A stretch of 64,000 nt of DNA, taken from Corylus avellana. Lineage: Eukaryota > Streptophyta > Magnoliopsida > Fagales > Betulaceae. Below the pieces are notes generated by a model, which was not told the origin of the DNA, did no database searches, and worked only from the letters and a program-made list of their open reading frames with translations. Position numbers and translations under genes: made by a program. Below, piece by piece: positions 11,176 to 21,981 of the stretch; position 1 is the stretch's first letter, and each line of letters begins with the position of its first letter. The stretch is taken from positions 11,927,180 to 11,991,179 of the forward strand of contig NC_081542.1 of NCBI RefSeq assembly GCF_901000735.1. The letters run 5' to 3'.

Positions 11176-12383
11176 TGCAAGTGCACGAATTGGTTTGCAA
11201 TATAGGGATGCAAGTGCGAGATTGAACCCACAGGAAATTGTGTTTTTGAAAACTAAATATATCTAAACTAATTAAATCATAACCTAGTTCTAAAAGATGA
11301 GTGATTGTTTTTGTGAATATCAAATCAAAAGCATAAACAAAATAAGTGAATGTTATCAATTAACGAAGCACTAAGGTTTCGGAATCCGCACTCACAAAGT
11401 CATAACAACATATTCTCATGATCAATAATATTTTCAAAGTCCTCACAAAAATCTTATATATGTTCTACGTTGCTTTAAAGAATTAATTAAAACCATCCAA
11501 TGTATCCATTCATGCACAAATTACAAAAGATATCCAATTTAAATTAAATCATCAAGTGTATCCATAGAATAAATCACAACGGATATCCTTTTTGACAAAG
11601 AAAACCAGGCAATCAATTAAGTGAAACTATCTCAAATCATCAAATGTATCCTTAAATCACAAAAGATATCTAAGAATCATCTTACTAATTGAATTGAAGT
11701 AGAACAATTGGAAAATCAAACTCATTAAATTGAAAAATATTACATCACATGAAAATACTGTTGTTAATCATAAGTGATGCTTCATCATCAACCTTAGTAG
11801 AGGGTATAGCCTCTCATGGAATTGAAAAATAATACAATAGTGATTGAATCCATGGAGAATTTAAGATGCTTACAAATTGAAAACCCCAAAATTGAGAGCT
11901 TCAAAGGCTAAGAAAACCCTAAACTTTCTTCTTTCTACTCTGAAATTTCATACTCTGTAGCCTCTGTAATTTTCTCTGATGTCTATTCTATTTCTAGGGT
12001 TTTGTCTACGGTTTTTGTAGCGTTTTTAACCTAAATCTAGTGCCAGATCAGATAAGTACGCTCAATCACACATAAGGCTCGCTCAAGCGCACTTGAGCAT
12101 GCATTTCTTCTCCTACGGCGCAGCGCTTGAGCGTTGCTTGCTTGGCATGGGAGTGGGTGCGCTCGAGCGTAGGTCAGCTTAGCTCAATCCCACATCCGCT
12201 GATAGCTATTTTTTCCAGCTTTTGTACTTTTCGGCGTTTTCGCCTTAAATCCACAATTTTTCCTTAACTACCTACAAAACACTAAAACTACAGAACTAGC
12301 ACAGGACATCAAGTTATAATATAGTTAAAGGATTAATAAATGCAAGCTAAGGAGATCAAATATGCAATATTTGGCACTCATCA
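11176..12383 (-). mobile_element. LTR-like element, probable solo LTR (1.2 kb)
   Basis: Read on the minus strand the segment starts TGATGAGTGCCAAATATTGC and ends CGTGCACTTGCA, giving the 5'-TG...CA-3' ends expected of an LTR, about 1.2 kb long. I see no gag-pol and no second LTR beside it, so it looks like a solo LTR. The 5-bp flanks (TTATT and ACTAA) do not match, so any target duplication is lost or the ends are slightly off. An internal GC-rich patch near 12110-12190 has repeated CGCTCGAGCG-like motifs. It interrupts a different repeat whose halves flank it. Confidence 0.55.
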
Positions 12384-12590
12384 ACTAACCAACCTCTAAA
12401 GTTTTTAAAGGTGATCGATTAGCTCCAAAAGCTTTTTGGGGTGGTCGAACCACCCCGAAAGCCTTTGAGAGTACCAACTACCGTCTTAAGCCTAGGGGGG
12501 GCATCCAGCTATCCCTTCAAGTCTTGTGGAGTTGGTCCGGCCACCCTTAAAGACTTAGGGGTGGCCCACCAGCACAAAAAATAGTTAATT
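12384..12590. repeat. Right half of an interrupted dispersed repeat, GGTGGTCG/ACCACCCC motifs
   Basis: The segment is GC-richer than its surroundings, with several complementary blocks (GGGGTGGTCGAACCACCCC and similar) that could fold. It has no coding potential. It is interpreted as the continuation of the repeat at 10975-11175 beyond the LTR-like insertion. Confidence 0.35.
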
Positions 12591-12900
12591 GAGTTTTTTT
12601 TTTTTTTTTCTTTTAATTTTCCTCAAAATAAATGGTATGGCAAAATTTAAATTGTTCATTTAAAATATCAATATATAATTCGTAAGAATTGCAAGAGATC
12701 CCTATCTTTCTTGAATATATAACTACACAGTGAGATATTAACTATAATGAACTTTTCTTTATTGTTTTCTATTTTATTTCAGATATTAACTACACAGTGA
12801 GATGAGAAAAAGAAAAAGGGGAAGTTTTGAACATGACTCCTCCCTACCCAAGGAAATAAAATAAAGGAATATTTTGACATATATATATTGAATTTCAACT
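12591..12900. other. AT-rich intergenic DNA
   Basis: No gene or element is recognised. There is a T homopolymer at 12594-12609 and a direct repeat of AGATATTAACTACACAGTGAGAT (about 20 bases conserved) near 12733 and 12780. Confidence 0.6.
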
Positions 12901-13040
12901 ACTAATTTATTAGTTTTTTTTTTTTTTTTTTAACATGTCCGCACAAGAGGGGTTGGGAAATTCGAATTAGTGACCTCTGTTTCATTAGGCTTGGTCCCAA
13001 CCGATTGATCTACCTCTTGGGGACACTAATTTATTAGTTT
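12901..13040 (-). mobile_element. tRNA-derived SINE, minus orientation, with 16-bp TSD
   Basis: The SINE body spans about 12917-13024. On the minus strand it starts GTGTCCCCAAGAGGTAGATC. It has an A-box-like block (TAGATCAATCGGTTGG) and a B-box-like block (AATTCGAATTTCC), and ends in a long poly-A, seen as the T run at 12914-12931. Perfect 16-bp direct repeats ACTAATTTATTAGTTT flank it at 12901-12916 and 13025-13040. Internal pol III promoter boxes, the A tail and long target duplications together define a tRNA-derived SINE. Confidence 0.85.
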
Positions 13041-13577
13041 GAAAATAATACTTTGACAATGAAGAGCTACTATAATAAATTATAATTGAGGAATTGACAA
13101 CATTCGATGTAAATGATGTTTATAGGCAAGAAATTGGCCATTCTCTAATTTGGATTTTGAAAGATTCTTGATTCAAACAAAGTCGGCTACTAAAATAATA
13201 ATAATAATAATAATAATAAAATTAAACTTTGAAGAGATAGAAATAATCTTTTGCACTCAACAACTAAACATCTACTTTATTTTTTTTATATAAACATGAT
13301 ATATGATAGGTATTTTATAGTCAATTATTAGTACCTTTTTTTTGGGGTTTTATAATGAGGGAAAGTCCGAGATTTCATCCATGAGGGATAGTGAAATTGT
13401 TATCCTTTATTGAGGGAATTTTATGCATGGAGGGAATGAGATTAGAGAGTGAAAAGATTATATCCTTATCATTCAATCCTATTAATGGTAAATGTTGGAT
13501 GGTAAAATTTAACTTATTTACGTTTATACTTTTCATATGTTAAGAGACATGGCAGTTTTATACATTGTGTTTGAAAA
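13041..13577. other. AT-rich intergenic DNA with (AAT)n
   Basis: A short (AAT)n tract lies at about 13193-13219. No gene is seen. The stretch ends in a poly-A run at 13574-13589, which is exactly where the duplicated copy A/B block begins. Confidence 0.6.
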
Positions 13578-13932
13578 AAAAAAAAAAAATCAATCCAGTT
13601 TAGAAGAAATTTATTCCTCATTTAAGTATAATAACTAAGACTTTAAAAACTTCATAATTAAGTTATTTAAGAAATTTAAAAGATCTTTGTTGATACAATG
13701 GCTGCACGTCAGGACTAGAGGAATGCTGCAAATAGAGCAAACAATGAGAGAGGCCAATCGGGAGTCCGGCAGAACCACCTCTAATTATTAAGTTATATGG
13801 ATAGGACGAAAAGAAAATTGACAGAGTGAGAGTGTAAGAAATAATTGTGTATAATAAATGATTGTCTATCCTTATATAGGTTAGTCATTCCCATCTTCCC
13901 TTGCTAGGATTTTGGGGCACTCCAACTAAAAT

Positions 13933-14165
13933 GGACAGAAATTTCCTCCAAATCGGTGTGGAAGAAGTATCATCCTAGCCATTTAAAATAGTGTCAAGTG
14001 TCTATAAACATTTAAAATAAACATTAAATTTAATCTAAATTAATAAACTGTTATTTATGACGTTAAGAATTTATTGTGTTCTTTAAATGTTTATAGACAT
14101 TTAGCACTATTTTAAATGAGTTGAATGATATTTCCTTCATCCTGGTTTGGAGGAAATTTATGTCT
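13933..14165. mobile_element. Fold-back MITE with perfect 9-bp TSD (copy A)
   Basis: The ends are GGACAGAAATTTCCTCCAAA and the complement of TTTGGAGGAAATTTATGTCT, giving terminal inverted repeats of at least 20 bases. Pairing extends inward through AAATAGTG. The perfect 9-bp duplication AACTAAAAT is at 13924-13932 and 14166-14174. It is non-coding and of the Mutator-like type, judged by TSD length. Confidence 0.85.
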
Positions 14166-14384
14166 AACTAAAATTATGTTCAGGGGATCAAAGGCAATTG
14201 AGATTATGCAATCATCGGATGAATATTCCCTTATGTGAATATTGAAGGAGGTTTTTGTGGTTGCGCGTGATAATGTCCATTAGTCTTTATTAAAAAGAAG
14301 AAGAAAAAAATCAAAGGTTGATGAGTACTGCCACATCTGCCGAGTAAAATGAGAGATGATTATTTATAATTATCCTTTTACATT

Positions 14385-14563
14385 GAGTAATGTTATATAT
14401 CACTCCTATACCACTAGGTTGATGTGGCACTGCCCATCAACTTTGGAATTTTTTTTTTTTTTTTTTTTTTAGTAAAGACTAATCAAATGGCTGATAATTA
14501 AATACTGTCACATCAGTTTAATAGTATGAAAGCAGGATAGAAAATAAGTATGTAGCATTACTC
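14385..14563. mobile_element. MITE with GAGTAATG ends (copy A)
   Basis: The ends are GAGTAATGTTATATATCACT and the complement of ATAAGTATGTAGCATTACTC. The inner arms pair around a poly-T spacer, including GTTGATGTGGCAC against GTCACATCAGTTTAA. No target duplication is clear. Confidence 0.7.
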
Positions 14564-15367
14564 AATATGAAAGAATAATTCTAAATGGTCATCTGCTTTT
14601 CTTCTTTCTTTTCTTTTTACCTTTTTGACATTTTATTTTTATTTAATAATTTTGTTTTAAATAAAAGTTCACTCAAAAGAATGATTAGCGTTTCTAATTC
14701 AACAATCATAACGAAGCATATGACTGCATGCACATGAAGCATAAGGAAAGATATTCCACCTAACTCTTTTTGCTATAAGTAGTACCCTATCTTTAATTAT
14801 GTCCATTATTGTGGAAGTAAGTTTAAAAATTATATTTTTATCTCATAATTATCCTATAATATTATTAATATTGTATTTTGAATCAATATTTGGATCAGTT
14901 ATTGTTACAAAAATAAAATAAAAATATAAAGATTAATTGAAAGTGTCACATCAGCATTGTGAGATAATTGTGTGATGCAATGTAATATATAATGTTGAAA
15001 AGTAGAGACGGAACTGGGTTTGGGTGACTCGGGGCTTGCCTAAAAATATGTCTCTTCACTTTTGCTTTGGTCCCCGGATAAAACATCCTAACTTCATCCC
15101 TAATCAAAAGAGATTGAACACTAACAAAGATGCTTCAATCATGGCATTTGTTGGGCGTATGCAAGGTGCCCACCAAGCAAAATGTTATAATTCATGCATA
15201 TGCCTCAATAATGGTTGCTAATGCAAGTACCATATGAGTTCATAGAATAAAAAAAAAAGAAAAAAAAAATTATAACTCTTTTAAAAATTTTAGTCGGAAG
15301 AAGAATAAAGTTAGAATCTAAATTTCTGATTCATATGAACTCATCCTATATATATATATAACTCGTA

Positions 15368-15540
15368 GTAATATTATTTAGTAGACTCTCATATTACTGC
15401 TATACAACTATGATGATGTGGCAATGAAAATCAATATTTTGATCAATAAAGGCTTGTAAAAATAAAAATATATTACTGATATTCAGTGCCACATCATTAT
15501 AGTTGTATGGCAGTAGTATGAGAGCCTACTAAATATTATT
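15368..15540. mobile_element. Fold-back MITE with TTTAGTAG arms (copy A)
   Basis: About 55 bases at the left (around TTAGTAGACTCTCATATTAC) pair with the right arm (around GTAGTATGAGAGCCTACTAA), with an AT-rich loop of about 65 bases. It is a short hairpin-forming, non-coding element. Confidence 0.7.
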
Positions 15541-15599
15541 TCCCTTATATGTATGCATTTTATATGGGTCTTTCATTTTTTTTTTTTTTTGTTTAAAAA

Positions 15600-15855
15600 A
15601 AGGAAAATTACACTTTACCCTCCAAAGTTTCACCTAATTTGCAATTTAACCTCTAATATTTAAAAATTTGCAATGTACCCCAACAAAGTATCAAAAATTT
15701 GCAATGTAGCTACTCTGTTAACCATTTCCATCAAGTTTGACGAAAAATTGCTCATGTACAAGGCACATGCATTTTTTGGTCTAAAATTTCAAAAATTGCC
15801 CCCATGTGTTTTAAGAAATTTAAAAATACACCAAATTCAATATAAAAAATAAATA
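15600..15855. repeat. Half of a fold-back repeat of the ACTTTACCCTCCAAAG type (copy A)
   Basis: The repeated 'TTTGCAAT..TACCCC' phrases resemble one arm of the fold-back elements seen elsewhere (for example 1491-1550). No matching second arm is found nearby, so this is probably a decayed or truncated copy. Confidence 0.45.
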
Positions 15856-16785
15856 AAATAAAATAAATTGGGGTTGGCTACAGTCACCCACAAAGAGTTG
15901 GGCCATTTGGCCACTTGCGGGTGGCCAAGGGTAAAAGATCATGACCAAGAAAAGGGTTTACCTGTTCAACAACCGGGAGCATGCACAACATCAGTCTCGA
16001 ACTCATTATATATATATATAATTGACAATATTCTCTTAAACTATCAAAAAATTGTCAATATTCTCTTTAAAGGCAACAAAAAAGTAAAAATACCCTTTTA
16101 TATATATATATATATATATATATAAAAGTTTGGGTATATCGATTGCATGAGTGTAGATGATTGTGTAAGGGGGTATTAAATATATTTGATATATATAGGA
16201 GAAGAATAGAAAGAAGAAAAAAAAAATTATATTCCAACTCTATTATTTAAAATAAAATCAAAGATGAATCATGAATTAATGGATTTTTCGAAAGTCTAAT
16301 ATGTGTGAAGTGTTATTGTTTGGACTCTTCTGGTGAGTTATCGAAATTGAATTATTGAAGAAGGTAGGCAGGGGATAAGGAATATTGAGAAGAAAAAAAA
16401 AAGGATTATTTGTGGGGAATACAATAAATAATAACATAAACATAAAATCAATCAATGGGAGTAGTTTAGTCTTGTCACTTGTCAGTAGCCTCCAGGTTAG
16501 GCAGCCAGCGTGGAAGCATTGATCGTTAATTGACTAAAGCGTTTGGTGCGTTTTGTGTTGCTGTAAATGACAAATGTGGCTGCCCAAGAGAAAAAGAAAG
16601 AGAAAGAGAGAGAGATTAGATCGGACCAAGTTGAAAACAAAAACTTTGGGTACGTGATGTGATGTAACGTTTTTGGAATTAATAGAGATATGATATGTAC
16701 GTATGAATGGGGTTTTGAGGGATAGATTTCGTCCAAATTGGACATAATTTATAAAAGTATTGAACATTCACATGTTTTTTATAAT
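15856..16785. other. Intergenic DNA with AT microsatellites (copy A)
   Basis: AT dinucleotide runs lie near 16006-16021 and 16100-16125; both are longer in copy B. A short purine-rich tract is near 16585-16615. No supported gene is seen. Open frames of 60-85 codons here are chance frames. Confidence 0.6.
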
Positions 16786-17188
16786 TTAGGGAAATTACTT
16801 TTAGACCTCATGAATTATAATGTTTTGGTACTTTTTTTTTTGAACTGCTAACTGTACTACTTTGCCTATATGAACTATCATTTTATAACAAAAAACTCAT
16901 TCCGTCAGTCAAATATGTTAATTCAGACGGTCGACCTGTCACTTTGCCTCCATAAACTATAACATATTATCATTTTGCTCCCATAAAATACTACGCATTG
17001 TCACTTTGCTCCCATAAACTACAACGCATTGTCATATTAACCGTCTGAGTTAACGTATTTGATTGACGAAATTGAGATTTTGGGCACAAAATGATAGTTC
17101 ATGAGGGCAAAGTAGTACAGTTGGCAGTTTATAGAGCGAAAGTGCCAAGACATTATAGTTCATGGGAGCAAAAGATAGTTTCCCCTAA
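16786..17188. mobile_element. Long fold-back MITE, 'CATGAACTATAATG' family (copy A)
   Basis: This 403-bp element has arms that pair along most of their length. TTAGGGAAATTACTTTTAG at the left opposes AAGATAGTTTCCCCTAA at the right. The internal phrases TGAACTATCATTTT and CCGTCAGTCAAATATGTTAA also appear inverted. The same family occurs at 44063-44386 and 34283-34540. The target duplication is degenerate (TATAATTTA and TAATAATTT). Confidence 0.75.
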
Positions 17189-19066
17189 TAATTTTTTCTT
17201 TTAATTCCATCCATATTATTAAAAAAAATATGATTTTTACGTGTTCAATAAACACGAGTAATTTATATAAATTAAGTTAAGAGGAAGATTCTCTAACCTA
17301 ATTTAAAAGAAAATTATGGTCAAAAGATGATTGAGTTATGAGTGAATGATGTGTAGCATGCATCTTCTAAATAGGTTCCTACTAGTATAGTAGCTGGAAA
17401 TATTTCTAGTTTTCCATCATTTCCACTAGAAAAACGGAAATCATGTCAGTAAGTTAAGGCGGTGGTTTAAGTCTCAAGGCAATTCTTATGCGTTAGGTAC
17501 CCATTAAGAAATAAGTTTGAAAACTCGAAATGGGTATCATTCACTTCTTATTAGTGTCAATCATATTGGATTCCATTAATATTGTGGTTGGGTTAAGCTA
17601 TATCTCAATTGATCTTGATGCTTGCGGTTCTTCATTGTCTATGCCCCTCCTGAGTAATTTCATAACTGCTAGCTAGCCAACTACAATCGGTCTTTACTTT
17701 TTATTGTAAAATATATATATAGGTTGAGGTGAGTTGTAAGTTTTGATAGGGTCACCTGGTGATGCTTAGAGTCACTCTGACTTCCTTCCTTACAAGCTAA
17801 ACAAACGCCAGTGAGTAGACTGAAGGCCAAAGTTTTCCCATCACAAAATAAAATTTTCCGTTAAAGCAGGCAATACGCACCCAACTCGACACCTAACACT
17901 TTTTTCCGTTAAAAAAGAAAAAAAGTGTTTTCTTTTTTCTTTTTTAATCATTGCTATTGGATATTGAAACTTCAGCAAAAAAAAAAAAAAAAAAAAACTT
18001 CAGCAAAGATAATTTGAACCTGCAATTTCTGTTTCTTATTTGCTTTACAATTGATTTCTATTTACAAGATGCTGAAGAATAATATGTGGGTATATTTATA
18101 AAGAATGGACAACATTCTTTTATTGAACTGGTTTTATAAGATAAGTTAGACCCACAAATTTCAGTTCAAATGATTTCTATTTGTAATGGGAACAATCTTG
18201 CACATTCCACAAATTATTATTATTATTTTTGGTAATGTGTTTTCATGAGAAATTAATAAGTGGGAATGAAAACTATAATAAAAATTTTAAAAACTTGATA
18301 TTGTAAATATTTTTTTAAAAAAAAGAAATCATGGCACATATAGAATTTATTGAAAAAATTTAGATATATTGTCAAACTTTCACATTAATTTATTTTCTCA
18401 ATTTTGGATTGTTCTTTTAAGTTAATGTGCTGGTGAACATATAGACATTCTTAATATATTTTAAATTTATAAAATATATACTTGTAGTTAATGTATTGAT
18501 AAAATGTATAGACATTTCAAAAAATGAAAAAATATAGAAAATAACTAAGGAAATTAACATGAAAAATAAATTATAAGAATAATACAATAATATTTAATTT
18601 GTTCATTTATTTTTGTTACCTATATTATTTAATATTTTTAATAATCAATTTTATTTTATTTCTTTCTTCTAATCCTGCCCCTCTTAAATTTTGGCTCTTC
18701 CACCTAATACCTATTAGTACAAACCACGTGAGAGTAAATTTTACCATTAAACCAACAACTTTCCATAGTACTACTCTATACCATAGGAATGTCAGTCCAA
18801 CAATTAACTGTATTAACTACAAAATAATAATAATAATAATAATTTTCAACTGTATTTGTTGGATCATAAAAGATGCTTGCATTGCATATATAACACATTT
18901 TTCTTTATCCAATTGATTTTGGTTTTCGAAATAAAAACATAAACAATTAAATAAATAATCTAAACTATAAAATATTTACAAAATATTTAAAATTACTTTC
19001 ACTTTTATATTGTATCAAGGTATTTTTTCAAACAAAAAATAAAAAATATTATCAAATTAAACAAAA
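17189..19066. other. AT-rich intergenic DNA (copy A)
   Basis: No gene is recognised. There are poly-A and poly-T tracts (for example 17978-17997), an AT run at 17710-17720 that is much longer in copy B, and an (AAT)n tract at about 18825-18842. The 105-codon open frame at 18599-18916 is low-complexity Ile/Phe/Leu-rich and not a credible protein. Confidence 0.6.
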
Positions 19067-19075
19067 TTTATTTAT

Positions 19076-19466
19076 GGAGTAACTTCACTGAAGACTCTTA
19101 AACTTGCACTCGATTCGACAAACCTCCCCTAAACTTCAAAATTTCTCAATTTAGTCTCCTGAACTTTCAATTGCTCTCAATTTGAACCCTCTCGTCAAAG
19201 TTAACCGTTAGAAATATTAAAAAAGACCTAAATATCTATGATTTTTATTTTTTTTAAAAATAAAATAAAATAAATGTTTTGGAATTAAGAGTAAAATTGA
19301 AATTTTATAAAAAGTCAAGGGTATAAACGTTATTTAACGTTTAAAATCTGATTGAGGGATTTAAATTGATTGCAATTAAAAGTTCAGATGACTAAATTGA
19401 GAGATTTTAAAATTTAAAAAGAATTTATCAGATAAGATAAAAGTTCAAAGATGATAAAATTACCTC
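19076..19466. mobile_element. Fold-back MITE with perfect 9-bp TSD (copy A)
   Basis: This 391-bp element starts GGAGTAACTTCACTGAAGAC and ends AAGATGATAAAATTACCTC, with inward pairing such as TTTCAATTGCTCTCAATTTG against AAATTGATTGCAATTAAAAG. The perfect 9-bp duplication TTTATTTAT is at 19067-19075 and 19467-19475. It is non-coding and Mutator-like by TSD length. Confidence 0.82.
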
Positions 19467-19689
19467 TTTATTTATTTTTTCACAAGATGACATCATTAGA
19501 AGAGCAAGCAAGAAAGCCAGCAAAAGAGAGGTTCCTTCACGTGAGGGAGGATTTTCACTGACCACCTGGGGGCATATAATAATGGAGCACAAAAGCTTGA
19601 GAATGTGACTTTACAAAAGCGGAGAACATTGAATTTTGGACAAATTTTATCTCTAAATTGTGAGAAAAAAAAAAAAAATTTTAATTTAA

Positions 19690-20424
19690 GCTTGTTGGTT
19701 TTGACATAAAATGTTTTTGGAAAAGTTCACTTTAAACTCATTTTGAGAAGATTCTTCCAAAATTCAAAAACTCTTAATTTATACATTTTGAATTTTCAAT
19801 TTCAATCAATTTATCACATACGTCAAATTTTAAACATTTAAAGTGATAAAATGACATTTATACCCTTACCTTTTTTATAAAATTCTAAATTTACTCTTAA
19901 TTTCCTTCCTTAAAAAAAGAAAAGAAAATCGAAAGGTAATTTGGTCTTTTTAGGCATTTCCGTTAGAAGTTAACAGCTAAAACTAATGGAGGGGCAAATT
20001 GGTTGAAATTGAAAGTTCAGTGATATAAATTGAGAGTTTTTGACTTTCAAGGGAGTCTTCTCAAAACGTGAAATAGTTCAGAGATTTAAAGTAAAATTTC
20101 TCCAATGGTTTTTGTTGGATAATATTTTCAACGAAATCATTTAATAAACAAAAAGATTTTTCAGCATTTATCTCATATGGAAAATGAGCGGTGGCGAAAA
20201 CCGGTCGACGATTTCCAGCAACCTTTGATGGCGGCCCGACAGTGATTCATGGGTTTGAGAATGAGAAAATCAAACTAAAAAATGGTTTATCGAATTTAAA
20301 ATTGGAAACCATTTTTTGAAACTAAAGAATCTTTTTTGGTCAAGCTGAAAAATATTTTCGATCGCACATAACATCGAAAAATACGAAAACATTGTTAAAA
20401 AAATATTTTACGACGAAATGAACC
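19690..20424. mobile_element. MITE with GTTTTGACATAAAATG arms, carrying a nested insertion (copy A)
   Basis: The left arm GCTTGTTGGTTTTGACATAA pairs with the right arm around ATATTTTACGACGAAATGAA. The same family is intact at 25587-26040 and 27896-28282. Here the arm is interrupted by another MITE at 19719-20103. The internal unit around CGGTGGCGAAAACCGGTCG is GC-richer than its flanks. Confidence 0.65.
19719..20103. mobile_element. Nested fold-back MITE with 9-bp TSD (copy A)
   Basis: The ends are GGAAAAGTTCACTTTAAACTC and the complement of GATTTAAAGTAAAATTTCTCC. The 9-bp flanks AATGTTTTT (19710-19718) and AATGGTTTT (20104-20112) match at 8 of 9 positions. It sits inside the arm of the MITE at 19690-20424, so it is the younger insertion. 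Confidence 0.75.
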
Positions 20425-20449
20425 GATCTTTAATTTATTAAAATGATAC

Positions 20450-20560
20450 ATGTCTTTAAAGTATGTGATTCTCATATACATTTAATAGAGTATGTAATTT
20501 TTACATGTATTTTAAAGAGAGTATGTAATTCTCACACGCTCTAAATATAAATATGAGTTT
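20450..20560. repeat. Short tandem repeat, three ~40-bp units (copy A)
   Basis: Three units share the phrase AGTATGTRATTCTCA/TTTTAC followed by a short AT-rich spacer, at about 20460, 20492 and 20522. They are degenerate and non-coding. Confidence 0.5.
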
Positions 20561-20810
20561 AATAAACTAAATTAAATGAATTTTCTTCTATTTAATTTGG
20601 AGGAAACTTTTCTAAATTTTCGATTTTTTTTTTTAACCATTCTCATAGACATTCTGGAACGATAAAAATAAAATAAAAAATTGTTTTTATCTGTATAAAT
20701 ATAATTTGTAATAAAAGAAAGAGCACAATAATTGATGTTGAAGGAGACTTTTTGAAGGCAAGGATTAGAAGCATGTATGCGTAGGAGGCCATCATCATTA
20801 TGTTATCTTC

Positions 20811-20952
20811 AATTGCAGTTCGCTTTTTTCAAAGGTGGAAATTTCTGACATACCCCAGATTCAACTATTTTATTTCACCTTCTGTGATAGGGATATATAT
20901 ATATCCCTATCACAGAAATTTCCATCTTTGAAAAAAGCGAACTGCATTTGAA
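20811..20952. repeat. Nested palindrome/hairpin (copy A)
   Basis: An inner perfect palindrome, CTGTGATAGGGATATATATATATCCCTATCACAG, is described by its half-site CTGTGATAGGGATATAT at 20881-20914. It lies between outer arms of about 36 bases, GCAGTTCGCTTTTTTCAAAG and its complement CTTTGAAAAAAGCGAACTGC. In copy B the left outer arm has a 9-10 base disruption and the inner palindrome has one mismatch. Confidence 0.85.
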
Positions 20953-21155
20953 GATATATATATTCTCCATTTTCTTTCTCGCCCACAAATAAAAATAAAG
21001 TTCTTTTTTTAAAAAAAAAAATCAGAATAGATATACTGTTTGTTACATTTCTAAAATAGAAAGAAAACCGAGGTGAAAGATTAGAGTTGGCTATGTAGTG
21101 AGGTTTTTGTCCTGTATTGGATATATATAAAGAAAAATTACTGTTAATATATTTA

Positions 21156-21308
21156 GAGTAATGCAACGTACATTTATTTTTCTACACTTAGGCGGCTTAA
21201 AATTATCATGGATTTGTGGTTGATTTTTATTGAATTTTAATTTAATAATAAATTTACAAGCCACCTATATAGGGGTATAAAAAAGTGGGAGTGTGTACAA
21301 TATTACTC
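21156..21308. mobile_element. MITE with GAGTAATGC ends and 9-bp TSD (copy A)
   Basis: The ends are GAGTAATGCAACGTACATTT and the complement of GGAGTGTGTACAATATTACTC. The flanks ATATATTTA (21147-21155) and ATATATCTA (21309-21317) match at 8 of 9 positions. It shares end motifs with the elements at 10775 and 14385. Confidence 0.75.
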
Positions 21309-21569
21309 ATATATCTAAATAGACTTAAGCTCATACGCTTAGACTTCTAGGTTAAAAATAGTGTCTTAATTATATGCATTTTAACTTGCTATTCACACAC
21401 AAGGGCCGGGAAATTTGTAGTGAGTACAAGTGTTATGTTCCATATTGAAACTTGTGAGTGTTGTGTTCCATGTTATGGACGTAAAGACATTAACTTATAG
21501 CCTTTCAAATTAGAGTGATATTCAAATATATAGGGGTAATTACTAGGGGTGCAAAGGCGGGCGGTTTTT

Positions 21570-21730
21570 AACCGCCCGCTAACCGCTAACCGCTATAACC
21601 GCCAACCGCCTAACCGCCTAACCGTCTAACCGCATTAACCGCTAACCGCCTAACTGCCATAACCGCCTAGCGGTTAGCGGTTAGCGGTTATTGGGTCTAC
21701 TAACCGTAACCGCTAACCGCTAACTGCCTT
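21570..21730. repeat. Left subterminal TAACCGC array of the hAT element
   Basis: About twenty AACCGC-type motifs occur on both strands, first mainly as TAACCGC and then as GCGGTTA, so the array itself is an imperfect inverted repeat. Spacing is mostly 7 bases, with 8-9 base variants. It is not telomeric, since CCCTAAA is absent. Confidence 0.9.
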
Positions 21731-21783
21731 TTTATATAATATATTTTTATAATTATAATTATAAAAATATTTATACATATAAC

Positions 21784-21981
21784 ATAATCACTTGATCATT
21801 AAATCACAATTTTTTTTTAAAATAATTAAATCACAATTTGAGTATTAATATATTATCACTATAATTTATATGATTATATCATATAATCACTTGATCATTA
21901 AATCACAATTTTTTTTAAAAATAATTAAATCACAATTTGAGTATTAATATATTATCACTATAATTTATATGATTATATCAC
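21784..21981. repeat. 99-bp tandem duplication inside the hAT element
   Basis: Two nearly identical units begin ATAATCACTTGATCATTAAA at 21784 and 21883. A more diverged, partial third copy appears near 22385-22460. The units are AT-rich and non-coding. Confidence 0.85.

Noticed and set aside
18599..18916. 105-codon open frame, also present in copy B
   Set aside because: It is low-complexity Ile/Phe/Leu/Asn-rich sequence from AT-rich DNA. Conservation equals that of the surrounding non-coding DNA because the copies are allelic.
21570..21730. Interstitial telomere-like repeats (TAACCGC units)
   Set aside because: The unit is not CCCTAAA, both strands alternate, and the arrays sit just inside hAT terminal repeats. 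They are better explained as subterminal transposon motifs.
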